A stretch of DNA of 64,000 nucleotides from Polyangiaceae bacterium (GTDB lineage Bacteria; Myxococcota_A; Polyangia; Polyangiales; Polyangiaceae): the NCBI GenBank assembly GCA_019637295.1, contig JAHBVX010000001.1:843501-907500 (forward strand). The letters run 5' to 3'. Positions within the stretch are counted from its first letter, which is position 1. Each line of letters begins with the position of its first letter. Positions 30,324 through 41,592 of the stretch are shown one piece after another. The notes under the pieces were generated by a model, which worked only from the letters and a program-made list of their open reading frames with translations, did no database searches and had not been told where the DNA came from. Both the position numbers and the translations under genes were made by a program.

Positions 30324-32921
30324 TCAGGCCTTCTCGAAGCGAAACTTGCCGTCCTCGACGGTCACGTTGATCGTGGCACCCTCCGGATAGGAGCCGCTCA
30401 GCAGCGCTTCGGCCAGCGGATCCTGCACCTCCCTGAGGATGGCGCGGCGCAGCGGCCTGGCGCCGAGCGGCGGGTCGTAGCCCAGATCCACCAGCCGCGT
30501 CTTGGCGGCTTCGTCGAGCGCGAGCTTGATGCGTCGGTCCGCGAGCAGACGCTCGAGCTTGCGGAGCTGAATGTCCACGATCAGCCGCAGGTGTTCCTTG
30601 CTGAGGGCGCGGAATACGACCACGTCGTCGATGCGGTTCAAGAACTCGGGACGGAAGAACTGCCTCAGCTCGTCGAGCAGCACGTCGCGTAGCGCCTCGC
30701 GGCCCTCGTCGCTGTCGAACAGCTTCGCGTCGGACTCCAGGATGCGCAGCGAGCCGATGTTGCTGGTCATGATCACGACGGTGTTCGAGAAGTCCGCCAA
30801 GCGTCCGCGCCCGTCCGTCAGTCGTCCGTCGTCGAGCACCTGCAACAGCAGGTTGAACACGTCCTGGTGCGCCTTCTCCACCTCGTCGAACAAAAGCACC
30901 GAGTAGGGGCGCCGCCGCACGGCCTCCGTCAGGAAGCCGCCTTGGTCGCTGTCGGCGTAGCCGGGTGGTGCGCCGATCAAGCGCTGGGCCATGTGTCGCT
31001 CCATGAACTCGCTCATGTCCAGCCGGGTGAGCGCGAGCTCATCGTCGAACAGGAACTCCGCGAGCGCCTTGCCGAGCTCCGTCTTGCCCACGCCGCTCGG
31101 ACCCAAGAACAGAAAGGAGCCGATGGGCTTGCCCGGATCCCTGAGCCCCACCCGGCCCCGCCGCACCGCGCGGCTCATGGCGCCGACCGCGTCGTCTTGA
31201 CCCACGACCCGCTGCTCGAGGCGCTGCTCCATCTTGAGCAGCTTGTCGGCTTCGCCCTCCAACATCTTGGCGACTGGGATCCCGGTCCAGACCGCGAGGG
31301 TCTGGGCCACGTCCTCCTCGGTCACCTCCCGCGACAGCTCGAGCGCCCCGCTGCTGCGCGCCGCCTCCTCCGCAGCTTTGTAGCGCTTCTCGAGATCCGG
31401 GATGGTCACGTGTTCGAGCTCGCCTAGCCGCGCGAAGTCTTTCCCCTCCCGAGCCGCTTCCCGCGCCTTGTTCGCCGCGTCGAGCTCCTGGGACAGCGCG
31501 CGAACCGCGGCTACTGCGCCGCGGCGCGACTCCATCTTGGAGCGCAGCTCGGCGACCTTGGGCTCGAGCTGCTGTGCTTCGGCGACGAGCTTGTCTCGCG
31601 CGACCTGGCTCGTTCGGTCCTGGGAGTGGTTCAGCGAATGGATCTGCGCGTTCAGCGACTCGAGGCGGCGCATCGCTTCGTCGGCCTCCGGAGAGACGCC
31701 GTCGGTGTTCACCCGCTTGGCCGCCGCGGACTCATCCATCAGATCGATGGCGCTGTCCGGCAGGAAGCGATCTTGCACGTAGCGCTTCGCGAGGCGTACG
31801 GACGCCACGATCGCGCCCTCGCCGATCTCGACTTGGTGGCGCTCCTCGTAGCGGCTGGCGATACCGCGGACGATCTCGATGGCGCCGTCGGGTGAGGGCT
31901 CCTCCACCGGGAGCGTCGTGAAGTAACGCAGCACCGCGGCGTCCTTGTCGGCGATCTTGCGCAGCCCCTCCGGCGTGGTGGTCGCCAGCATGCGCAGCTC
32001 TCCCCGGGCCAGCGGGCTCTTGAGCAGATCCCCCACGGTGGAGCCCGTCGGGCCTTGAGCGAACAGCTGCTCGACGCTGCGGGCCACGAGGATGGGCATC
32101 GCCGGTCCGCCCTCGGAGAACGACGCCAGCAGGTTGCGCACGCGCTCGTCCACGTCGCTGCGCAGCCGCGTGCCCGCGATCAACGCCGCGGAGTCGAGCT
32201 CGAGCAAGCGCACTCCAGCCAGGCTCGTGGGCACGTCGCCAGCGGCGATGCGCTGGGCCAGCGCGGCGATCACGGCGCCCTTGCCGACGCCCGGCTCGCC
32301 CACCAGCAGCGGGTGGCTCTTCTGCCGTCGCTCCAGGATGGTGAGCAGGCGCCGCACCTCGCCGTCGCGGCCAATCACGGGATCCAGTCGCCCTTGGCGC
32401 GCGTCTTCCACCAGGTCGTAGGTGTATCGCTCGGTCGTGACTCCGTGGCTCTCGCGCCGGCGCAGCTGCCGCGGGACCGAGTGAAGCGCGCCGAGGTGCG
32501 CTCGAAGCGAGCCTGGGCCCACTCGGTGCGCGCCGAGGATCTCGCCCGCGGGTCCCCGGATCTCTTGCGAGAGCGCGTTGAGGACGTGCTCCACCTTGAC
32601 CGCCTCGGACCGGTCCCGCTCACCCTCGCGCTGAGCACGCTCGAGCAGATCGAGCATGCCGGCGGACAGGTATGCCGACTCGTTGGACTTGGGGATCGCG
32701 CCCAGGGCGCGCTCGGTCGCGGACTGCAGCTCGACCACGTCCACCCCGGCGGCTCGAAACACCGCCACCACGCCGGGGTCACGCTCGAGCGCCCGAACGA
32801 GCAGGTGGAGGGGCTGCACCTCCGGGTGCTTGCGTTCGTCGGCCAATGCCTGGGCGCCGGCGACGAGGGCCCGGGCGTCCGGTGCGTAGCGGTCGAGGGA
32901 GAGCGTGGTGGTCTCGGACAT
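30324..32921 (-). CDS. ClpB-type disaggregase with a degenerate first ATPase domain
   Basis: The 865 residues have the ClpB layout: N domain (1-150), NBD1, the coiled-coil middle domain (~410-540) and NBD2. NBD2 looks active: GPSGVGKTEL, Walker B SVLLFDEVEKAH, pore loop GAPPGYADSDQGG. NBD1 is unusual. Walker A reads GEPGVGKGAV (208-217, the Thr after Lys is Gly). The Walker B region is PILVARSVEQLF, where F-I-D-E-L is normal. The pore segment is AGTRLRSDVDER in place of AGAKYRGEFEER, losing the pore Tyr. ClpB normally rescues aggregated proteins with DnaK; this paralogue may use NBD1 for structure only. It is divergent from glutaredoxin. Confidence 0.9.
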   Translation of the reverse strand: MSETTTLSLDRYAPDARALVAGAQALADERKHPEVQPLHLLVRALERDPGVVAVFRAAGVDVVELQSATERALGAIPKSNESAYLSAGMLDLLERAQREGERDRSEAVKVEHVLNALSQEIRGPAGEILGAHRVGPGSLRAHLGALHSVPRQLRRRESHGVTTERYTYDLVEDARQGRLDPVIGRDGEVRRLLTILERRQKSHPLLVGEPGVGKGAVIAALAQRIAAGDVPTSLAGVRLLELDSAALIAGTRLRSDVDERVRNLLASFSEGGPAMPILVARSVEQLFAQGPTGSTVGDLLKSPLARGELRMLATTTPEGLRKIADKDAAVLRYFTTLPVEEPSPDGAIEIVRGIASRYEERHQVEIGEGAIVASVRLAKRYVQDRFLPDSAIDLMDESAAAKRVNTDGVSPEADEAMRRLESLNAQIHSLNHSQDRTSQVARDKLVAEAQQLEPKVAELRSKMESRRGAVAAVRALSQELDAANKAREAAREGKDFARLGELEHVTIPDLEKRYKAAEEAARSSGALELSREVTEEDVAQTLAVWTGIPVAKMLEGEADKLLKMEQRLEQRVVGQDDAVGAMSRAVRRGRVGLRDPGKPIGSFLFLGPSGVGKTELGKALAEFLFDDELALTRLDMSEFMERHMAQRLIGAPPGYADSDQGGFLTEAVRRRPYSVLLFDEVEKAHQDVFNLLLQVLDDGRLTDGRGRLADFSNTVVIMTSNIGSLRILESDAKLFDSDEGREALRDVLLDELRQFFRPEFLNRIDDVVVFRALSKEHLRLIVDIQLRKLERLLADRRIKLALDEAAKTRLVDLGYDPPLGARPLRRAILREVQDPLAEALLSGSYPEGATINVTVEDGKFRFEKA

Positions 32922-33029
32922 CGCGATGGACGCTACCCCGGGTCACCCGGCGCTCGAAGCGAAGCCTGCGCGCCCCTGGCGCTCGCGGAAAATCGTCGTA
33001 TATTCGGGGGATTGTCGGCCAGAGTGGTG

Positions 33030-33275
33030 ATGTATCGCACGCGCTTCTGCGGCTACTGTCTGCGAGCCGAGTGGCTGCTGCGCCGTAAGGGCGTCGCGTT
33101 CGACTCCATCGACGTAGGCGGCGATCAGCCGCGGCGCGCCTGGTTGCGTGAGGCCACGGGCCAGCACACGGTGCCGCAGCTCTTCATCGACGGGCAGTCC
33201 ATAGGCGGCTACACCGAGCTCGCCGCGCTCGACGAAAGCGGCGAGCTCGATCGACGCCTCGGTCTGCTGCGCTGA
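33030..33275 (+). CDS. Glutaredoxin
   Basis: This 81-residue protein begins MYRTRFCGYCLRAEWLLRRK, with dithiol active site CGYC (the usual form is CPYC), followed by the glutathione-binding cis-Pro region TVPQLFIDGQSIGGYTELAAL, both classic glutaredoxin features. It reduces disulfides with glutathione. Two GTG codons directly precede the ATG. It is shorter than E. coli Grx1 but complete. It lies 108 bp from the divergent clpB start, so both stress genes could share a regulatory region; no obvious operator was seen. Confidence 0.9.
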   Translation: MYRTRFCGYCLRAEWLLRRKGVAFDSIDVGGDQPRRAWLREATGQHTVPQLFIDGQSIGGYTELAALDESGELDRRLGLLR

Positions 33276-33345
33276 CGGTGGCAAGTAGTCGATCACCGCG
33301 CGGCTACCGCCGCCGTTGGTGTATACTTGGTGCCTGGAGCTTCGG

Positions 33346-33471
33346 ATGCGGGCGTTGGGGTTGGCGATGGTGCTTCTCGGCTGGGTCTCGATGGGCGTGG
33401 GGTGCGCCGCTGGGGTCGTCACGGCGCAGGCACCGGCGCCTGCCAGGCCAGCGCCAGGAGGCGCGTCGTGA
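33346..33471 (+). CDS. 41-residue lipoprotein coupled to the Sel1 gene
   Basis: ATG 33346 to TGA 33469-33471 encodes 41 residues: MRALGLAMVLLGWVSMGVGC is a lipoprotein leader with Cys at 20, then an Ala/Pro-rich tail ending GGAS. The stop overlaps the start of the Sel1 gene in GTGA. A possible -10 (TATACT) lies about 20 bases upstream. It may be a true mini-lipoprotein, or serve mainly to couple translation to the next gene. Confidence 0.55.
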   Translation: MRALGLAMVLLGWVSMGVGCAAGVVTAQAPAPARPAPGGAS

Positions 33472-34349
33472 GCCTGGGTGTTCGGGCCTGTTGCCTCGCG
33501 GCGTGCCTCGGCGCGACGGGCTGCGGCGCGCGTGTGCAGCCTGGCGCCCCACCGCAGAGCGCGGCAGCGGCCAAGCCGGCGCAGAAGCCGAACGCCCCGC
33601 CCAAGCGCGACAAGAGCGAGGCCGCGCGCGCCTACGAGCGAGCGTGCGAGCTCGGCTCTCCCCGCGGCTGCAACGACCTGGGGGTACTGTACGCGGACGG
33701 TGACGGGGTCGCCCAAGACCCGGTTCGCGGCGCGAAGCTGTTCCAGAAGGCTTGCGAGCAAGGTTTGCCCATGGGCTGCAACAACTTCGCCTTCGCGCAA
33801 GAGACGGGCGCTGGCGTGCCCGTGGACGTCGCTGCAGCAGCGCGCCTCTACGAGCGCGCGTGCTCGGCGGGCGCTGCAGTCTCCTGCAACGCCCTGGGCA
33901 ACCTCCACTACGCCGGCCACGAGGTGAGCAAGGACGTCGCCAAGGCGCGCTCACTCTTCGAGCGGGCGTGCGAGGGGCGCTACACGATGGGCTGCGTGAA
34001 CCTCGCCGCGCTGCTCGACGAAGACGGCGCCACGAGCGTCGAGCTCTCCCGCGCAGCGGAGCTCTATCGCTCGGGCTGTGACGCGGAGATCGCCCTGGGT
34101 TGCACTGGGATCGGCTCCATGCACCTGCGCGGGGTGAGCGTCGCGAAGAACGCGCAGGTGGGGCTGGCGTTCTACGCCACGGCGTGTCGACTCGACGCCA
34201 GCGCTGGCTGCTACCAATACGGCATGGCCCTGATGCACGGCGAGGGGGTGACCCCGGACCCTCGCGCCGCACGCCCCGTCTTCGAGAAGGCGTGCAACCG
34301 CGGTCACCCCGAGGCCTGTGCGGAGCTCGGCGATCTGCTCGGCCGCTGA
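33468..34349 (+). CDS. Sel1-repeat (Hcp-like) lipoprotein
   Basis: GTG 33468 gives 293 residues. The leader VRACCLAACLGATGC carries several Cys; the last, before GARV, sits in a lipobox-like context. After a Lys/Ala/Pro spacer come about seven Sel1 units of ~36 residues, each with a Cys pair as in Helicobacter Hcp proteins (YERACELGSPRGCNDLGVLY, LFQKACEQGLPMGCNNFAFA, YERACSAGAAVSCNALGNLH, FERACEGRYTMGCVNLAALL). The paired Cys would form disulfides linking helices, consistent with an extracytoplasmic site. Sel1 solenoids bind proteins; the partner is unknown. Confidence 0.85.
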   Translation: MSLGVRACCLAACLGATGCGARVQPGAPPQSAAAAKPAQKPNAPPKRDKSEAARAYERACELGSPRGCNDLGVLYADGDGVAQDPVRGAKLFQKACEQGLPMGCNNFAFAQETGAGVPVDVAAAARLYERACSAGAAVSCNALGNLHYAGHEVSKDVAKARSLFERACEGRYTMGCVNLAALLDEDGATSVELSRAAELYRSGCDAEIALGCTGIGSMHLRGVSVAKNAQVGLAFYATACRLDASAGCYQYGMALMHGEGVTPDPRAARPVFEKACNRGHPEACAELGDLLGR

Positions 34350-34394
34350 CGCAGGGGGTTTCGCTATTGCCCCACGCGCTCTAACCTGCCGAGC

Positions 34395-35360
34395 GTGCCA
34401 GTCCTCGGGGACTTCCCCTACGCCTTCCTCGTCACGCTGGCAGTGACCCTGGGCCTGTTCTTCGGGAGCTTTCTCAACGTCGTCATTCATCGCGTCCCGC
34501 GGGACGAGAGCGTGGTCTTCCCGGGCTCGCGCTGTCCCGGCTGCGGCAAGCCCATCGCCGCCTGGGACAACCTGCCCGTGGTCAGCTGGCTGTTCTTGCG
34601 CGGGCGCGCGCGCTGCTGCAAGACGCCCATCTCGGCGCGCTATCCGCTGATCGAAGCGCTCGGCGGCGGTGCCGGTTGGGCCGTGCTCGAGACACGCGTG
34701 CTCGCGCTGTCACCCGAGAGCGCCTGGACGGTGGCCCTCGGCACCTTCGCACTCTATCTCGCGCTGGTGCTCGGCTTGATCGCGGCGGCGTTCATCGATC
34801 TCGAACACATGATCTTGCCTGACGCCATCACCCTCGGGGGCGCGGCGCTCGGCCTGGCTACCGCCGTGTGGCGCGACGACGTGACGCTCGGTGGAGCCGC
34901 CATCGGCAGCGCCATCGGATTTCTGCTGGTGTGGGTCCCGTTCGATCTCCTGTATCGATTGGTGCGAGGACATCCGGGCATGGGCCTCGGGGACGCCAAG
35001 CTCATGCTACTTGCCGGAGCTTGGTTTGGTTGGCCCGGCGCGGTGTTCGCGCTGCTCGCGGGTTCGGTACAAGGGACCGTTGCCACGGTCGCGGTGTACG
35101 TGGCTCGCGGGCGCATCGACGAGCCCGAGGCCGTTACGCGCGAGCGCGAAGAGATGCTCGCGGAGCTCGACGCCGCCGAGGGCGACGAGAAGGAGCGACT
35201 GCGCGCCGAGCTCGAGCAAGACCCCATCTTCAACCCGCCGGAGGAGGGGCTCGGCCGAGCACGCGTGCCCTTCGGTCCGTTCTTGGTGCTCGCGATCGTG
35301 GAGTATGCTCTGTTCGGTGCGTGGCTCAGAGAGGCGTTCGGGACATGGTTCGTCGTCTGA
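34395..35360 (+). CDS. pilD: Prepilin peptidase / N-methyltransferase
   Basis: The 321 residues from GTG 34395 include several transmembrane helices. The two aspartates of the aspartic peptidase are in FIDLEHMILPD and GMGLGDAKLM. The N-terminal domain carries FGSFLNVVIHRVPR and the zinc-site half CPGCGKPI, as in TFPP enzymes that cut and methylate type IV prepilins and type II secretion pseudopilins. The second Cys pair, normally RCRxCxxPIS, reads ARCCKTPIS, so one ligand is displaced. An inserted loop of ~55 charged residues (REREEMLAELDAAEGDEKER and more) precedes the last helix. It overlaps the next gene by 16 bp. Confidence 0.9.
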   Translation: MPVLGDFPYAFLVTLAVTLGLFFGSFLNVVIHRVPRDESVVFPGSRCPGCGKPIAAWDNLPVVSWLFLRGRARCCKTPISARYPLIEALGGGAGWAVLETRVLALSPESAWTVALGTFALYLALVLGLIAAAFIDLEHMILPDAITLGGAALGLATAVWRDDVTLGGAAIGSAIGFLLVWVPFDLLYRLVRGHPGMGLGDAKLMLLAGAWFGWPGAVFALLAGSVQGTVATVAVYVARGRIDEPEAVTREREEMLAELDAAEGDEKERLRAELEQDPIFNPPEEGLGRARVPFGPFLVLAIVEYALFGAWLREAFGTWFVV

Positions 35361-35818
35361 GAGGCGCCCTGCTCGCGGGGCTCGCCGGCGCGCTCGCCTG
35401 TGGCTCCCAGCTTCGCGCGCCGCCGCGCGACGCCCACGTGGGCGTGCTGCCGCCGACCTACGTCGACTATCCGCCGCCTCCCGCGGTCGCCGAGTCGATC
35501 CCTCGGGATCCCGGCGGTGCCTGCGTGTGGCTGGACGGTCACTGGGACTGGCTCGGCCGACGCTGGGAGTGGGCACCAGGGGGCTGGGTCACACCGCCCG
35601 AGGGCTGCTTCTACGCCGCTCCCTTCATCAACTGGGAGCCAACCGCGGGCGCGAGCCGGCTCACCTACACTCCCGCGCACTGGTACCCGCGCGAGCGCTC
35701 GGGCATGAGCGAGGAGCAAGTCCGCACTGCGTGCCGCAAGCCCGTGCCCTGTGGCCCGCCCGCGAAGCCGTACAAGGCGCCGGTTGGCGGGAATGGACTC
35801 AGCGACGCTGAGCGCTGA
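35345..35818 (+). CDS. Trp-rich lipoprotein
   Basis: The leader of this 157-residue protein, MVRRLRGALLAGLAGALAC, ends in a lipobox Cys. A Pro-rich stretch follows (PTYVDYPPPPAVAES), then CVWLDGHWDWLGRRWEWAPG and GWVTPPEGC, similar to the YXWxPGHW motifs of small bacterial secreted proteins. Four Cys in the second half may pair. The start lies inside the end of the prepilin peptidase gene, implying co-translation, but a role in pilus assembly is not established. The end overlaps the convergent cyclophilin gene by 20 bp. Confidence 0.7.
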   Translation: MVRRLRGALLAGLAGALACGSQLRAPPRDAHVGVLPPTYVDYPPPPAVAESIPRDPGGACVWLDGHWDWLGRRWEWAPGGWVTPPEGCFYAAPFINWEPTAGASRLTYTPAHWYPRERSGMSEEQVRTACRKPVPCGPPAKPYKAPVGGNGLSDAER

Positions 35819-36461
35819 GCACCACCACCTCGGTCACGGGCACGTCTTGGTAGGTGCCCTGAGTGGTGGTCGGCACGGCGCTGATCGCGTCGAGGACCGC
35901 CGAGCCTTCGATCAGGCTGCCGAACGCGGCGTAGTCTCCGTCCAGGCCAGGCGCCCCCGCGGGATTGTTCACCAAGAAGAACTGACTGGTCGCGCTGTCG
36001 GGTAGGGACGTGCGCGCCATCGAGATCGCGCCGTAGCCGTGCTTGACCTCGGGATGGATCTCGAGGGCGATGGGAGGCTTCGTGGCTTTGGGGACCAAGC
36101 CCGACTGAAAGCCGCCGCCCTGGATCACGAAGCCGGGGATCACGCGATGAAAGATGGTGCCGGAGTAGAAGCCCTCGTCCACGTAGGACAGGAAGTTCGC
36201 AGTCGTCACGGGCAGGCGCTCCGGATCGAGCTCGATGGCCATCGTGCCGAGGGAGGTCTCGAACTCGACCACGGGGTTGCCGACCGCGCCGCCCGCGCCC
36301 GACGCGCCGCCCGAGCCGGACGCGCCCCCCGAGTCCGGGGTGGCGCCGCCCGAGCCGCCCGCAGCGTCGAGTCCCGCGTCGCTGGCGCCACCGGCGCCGC
36401 CGCCGCCGCTGCTGCACGCGCATACCAGCCAGAAAAACACGCCTAGTGCCGCCCGCTCCAT
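35799..36461 (-). CDS. Cyclophilin-type peptidyl-prolyl isomerase lipoprotein
   Basis: The leader of this 220-residue protein, MERAALGVFFWLVCAC, is followed by ~45 residues of Gly/Ser/Ala linker. The cyclophilin domain (from VVEFETSLGTMAIELDPE) has FHRVIPGFVIQGG (catalytic Arg, Phe and Gln positions), ISMARTSLPDSATSQFFLV and YAAFGSLIEG. It isomerises Xaa-Pro bonds in proteins, here probably in the periplasm or at the outer membrane. It is shorter than eukaryotic cyclophilins, as bacterial PpiA/B usually are. Confidence 0.9.
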   Translation of the reverse strand: MERAALGVFFWLVCACSSGGGGAGGASDAGLDAAGGSGGATPDSGGASGSGGASGAGGAVGNPVVEFETSLGTMAIELDPERLPVTTANFLSYVDEGFYSGTIFHRVIPGFVIQGGGFQSGLVPKATKPPIALEIHPEVKHGYGAISMARTSLPDSATSQFFLVNNPAGAPGLDGDYAAFGSLIEGSAVLDAISAVPTTTQGTYQDVPVTEVVVLSAQRR

Positions 36462-36577
36462 CCGCTCAGCCTAGACCAGGGTGGACCTCTCGGGAATGGC
36501 CCCGCTTCGTGCCATGGCGCTCCTGCGATTCGGCCCTAGGCACTCAGGAGTCGCCGCAAGTACGGTTACGCCGAGGA

Positions 36578-36594
36578 GGGTGACTCCGTCACCC
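36578..36594 (+). promoter_or_regulatory. Hairpin in the leader of the ThDP-enzyme gene
   Basis: gggtgac and gtcaccc (36578-36584, 36588-36594) form a perfect 7-bp stem with a 3-base loop, 26 bases before ATG 36621. No good ribosome site is visible in the stretch after it (cagaccaaagacg). It may control translation or be an operator half-site pair. The rest of the 159-bp gap holds nothing else I can name. Confidence 0.35.
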
Positions 36595-36620
36595 GTCGGC
36601 AGCGGGTCAGACCAAAGACG

Positions 36621-38264
<1,644 letters not shown>

Positions 38265-38300
38265 CGTGCCCCGTTGCACGAGCCCCGAGGGAGACCAGAG

Positions 38301-39737
<1,437 letters not shown>

Positions 39738-39752
39738 TCCCCCCGCGTTGAC

Positions 39753-40715
39753 TCACGCCGCTGACTCGGCGGACTCGGGCTTGCTCGTCGCGCGGCGCAG
39801 CACGTCGAGATAGCCGCTCGCGATCTCGGCGTCGTCGAGCACACCCGCCTTCAGCAGCATGCGGTGCGCGGCGGGTAGTCGGTAGTGCGGCACGAACATG
39901 AACAGGTGGTGTTCGAGGTGGAAATTGACGTTGTGAGGCGCAAGGAACAGCCGCTCCGGCAGCGACGCGATGGTAGTGCGGGTGTTCCTCAGCGGATCGG
40001 CGGCGTCGTCGATGGCCGCGTGCTCGGCGATGCTGCGTAGGCGCAGCACCAGCGAGTAGCCCGTGAAGGCGGGCAGCACCCAACCGAGAAGATACGCCTC
40101 GGGGTGGCCCGCGGCGGTCAGCGCCGCGAGCATCGCGCCGTTGGTGATCAAGAAGCCCCGCTGGGTAGCGACGAAGTCGCGAAGCACAGACCCAAGGCTC
40201 CTGCCTTCGAGGCCCTGGCCCTTCGGCGACAGCCCCGAGCTCAGCCTCGCGAGCATGCGGTAGCGTTGCCAACCCGTCTGCCCGGTCAGGTCCCGCAGGA
40301 CCTTGCGCCAGAAGCTGCTGCGCGTGATGGGGAACGGCTTGGCGAGCTCGAGATCCGGATCCGCGTCGGTCCAGGTCTCCCGGTGATGCACCAGGTGATA
40401 GGCGCGATACACCTCGGTCTTGACCATCGTGGGATAGGCCGCGAGCCAGTTGCCGACCAGCTCGTTGGCGCGCTTGCTCCGCAGCACCAAGCAGTGGGCC
40501 GCCTCGTGCATCAAGATGGCCAGCGCCAAATGACGCGTGCTGACCACGACCCACATGACCAGGAACGTCAGGACACCTGGCCACCGGCAGTACAGCACAA
40601 AGCTCGAGGCGATGAGCGCCCAGGTGAAGGCGAAGGAGCCAAGACCCCTGAGCGGGGACAATCGACGAAGCTCGGCGAGCTGGGCGTCGGACAGGTATCT
40701 CGTGGTGGTGGACAT
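39753..40715 (-). CDS. Membrane fatty-acid desaturase
   Basis: The 320-residue protein has the three His boxes of the non-haem di-iron desaturases: HEAAHCLVL, YHLVHHRETWTD, and NVNFHLEHHLFMFVPHYRLP. Hydrophobic segments lie between them (FTWALIASSFVLY, GVLTFLVMWVVV, AYLLGWVLPAFTGYSLVL). It inserts double bonds in acyl chains or related lipids, in the cytoplasmic membrane. The ATG at 40715 follows the regulator's stop (40717-40719) after a single base, so the two genes are translated together. Regulation by the PaaX-like partner is likely. Confidence 0.9.
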   Translation of the reverse strand: MSTTTRYLSDAQLAELRRLSPLRGLGSFAFTWALIASSFVLYCRWPGVLTFLVMWVVVSTRHLALAILMHEAAHCLVLRSKRANELVGNWLAAYPTMVKTEVYRAYHLVHHRETWTDADPDLELAKPFPITRSSFWRKVLRDLTGQTGWQRYRMLARLSSGLSPKGQGLEGRSLGSVLRDFVATQRGFLITNGAMLAALTAAGHPEAYLLGWVLPAFTGYSLVLRLRSIAEHAAIDDAADPLRNTRTTIASLPERLFLAPHNVNFHLEHHLFMFVPHYRLPAAHRMLLKAGVLDDAEIASGYLDVLRRATSKPESAESAA

Positions 40716-40716
40716 C

Positions 40717-41520
40717 TCAGCTCGCTCTGGCCATCGCCGACAGGTGGGCGGGAGCGCCCTCCATCGGGGTCGCCGCCAGGGCTCGAGCCCACAGCTCGCG
40801 TCCAACGGCGTCGTAGGTGATCATCGTCTCCCACAGCTCTCGCCGGCGGTCGGCGGGCAGGAGCTCGGTGGGCAGCCAGGGATCCGTCGCCAGCACGCGG
40901 ATGGCGCGACCTCCCTTCACGAAGGTCTCGACCAACGCGCGCTCGAGCGGCTTGTCGCGCACGCGGTTCAAGCTCGCGGACAGCCCACGCAGCGTACGGT
41001 CGTAGCTCGCGTCTAGGGCTCGGAGATCGTAGAGCCGCGTCGCGAAGCTCTGCGCCAGCGACGCGCTCAAGCTCGAGGCCGCGAAGAGCTCGGCGTGGGC
41101 GTCGAGACCCAAGCCCTGCAAGTCTGACTCGAGCTCGTCGCGACTGCGGGCGAGATTGTCGGGACGGACCCAGAGCCCCGCGAGCCCCTCCCGAAAGCCC
41201 AGCAGGGATAGCGCGCGCAGCGAGCGTCGACGCTCGGCCCGCAGCGTGCCCTTGGGCATCCACACCGCGAGCCACTGTCCGCTCCACGGTCGTCGCTGCG
41301 CCTCGCCCGAGCGCCAGCGCTCGACGTGATGCGTGAGCGCGTCGGTGTCGCTGGCCAGTCGGTACCGTCCGCGCTCGTCGCTCTCGACCTTACCCGCGGC
41401 GAGCAGTCGCGTCGTCGCGACGCGCACGGCGTTGTCGCTCAGCCCGAAGGGCGCGCCCGCCAGCACCAGCACGCGAATGGGGATGGTCGTCGGCGCCGCC
41501 GCACGCAGCAGGTCGAGCAC
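40717..41520 (-). CDS. PaaX-like transcriptional regulator
   Basis: The region reads as an N-terminal winged helix (GAPFGLSDNAVRVATTRLLA, AGKVESDERGRYRLA), a PaaX middle domain (WSGQWLAVWMPKGTLRAERR, GFREGLAGLWVRPDNL) and a helical C-terminal domain (DRRRELWETMITYDAVGREL). PaaX proteins repress phenylacetate genes in response to phenylacetyl-CoA; here the coupled desaturase suggests a lipid-related ligand such as an acyl-CoA. The frame extends to a TTG at 41589, but that codon lies in a likely -35 box, so I take GTG 41520 (AGGAG 4 bases before; 267 residues). Confidence 0.75.
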   Translation of the reverse strand: MLDLLRAAAPTTIPIRVLVLAGAPFGLSDNAVRVATTRLLAAGKVESDERGRYRLASDTDALTHHVERWRSGEAQRRPWSGQWLAVWMPKGTLRAERRRSLRALSLLGFREGLAGLWVRPDNLARSRDELESDLQGLGLDAHAELFAASSLSASLAQSFATRLYDLRALDASYDRTLRGLSASLNRVRDKPLERALVETFVKGGRAIRVLATDPWLPTELLPADRRRELWETMITYDAVGRELWARALAATPMEGAPAHLSAMARAS

Positions 41521-41560
41521 GAGACTCCTGGGCGAAACCTCCGGGTGAGCCAAGTCCGGA

Positions 41561-41589
41561 ACATTACAATCATACGCACATAGCGTCAA
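41561..41589 (-). promoter_or_regulatory. Candidate promoter of the PaaX-like/desaturase operon
   Basis: On the minus strand, TTGACG (41589-41584) and TAATGT (41566-41561) are separated by exactly 17 bases in an AT-rich pocket that stands out from the GC-rich surroundings. They are placed correctly for transcription of the regulator from GTG 41520. The -10 box is only a moderate match. Confidence 0.4.
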
Positions 41590-41592
41590 TCT

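Noticed and set aside
41521-41589. TTG 41589 as the start of the PaaX-like regulator
   Set aside because: That codon lies in a likely -35 box; GTG 41520 has a ribosome site and fits the family length.
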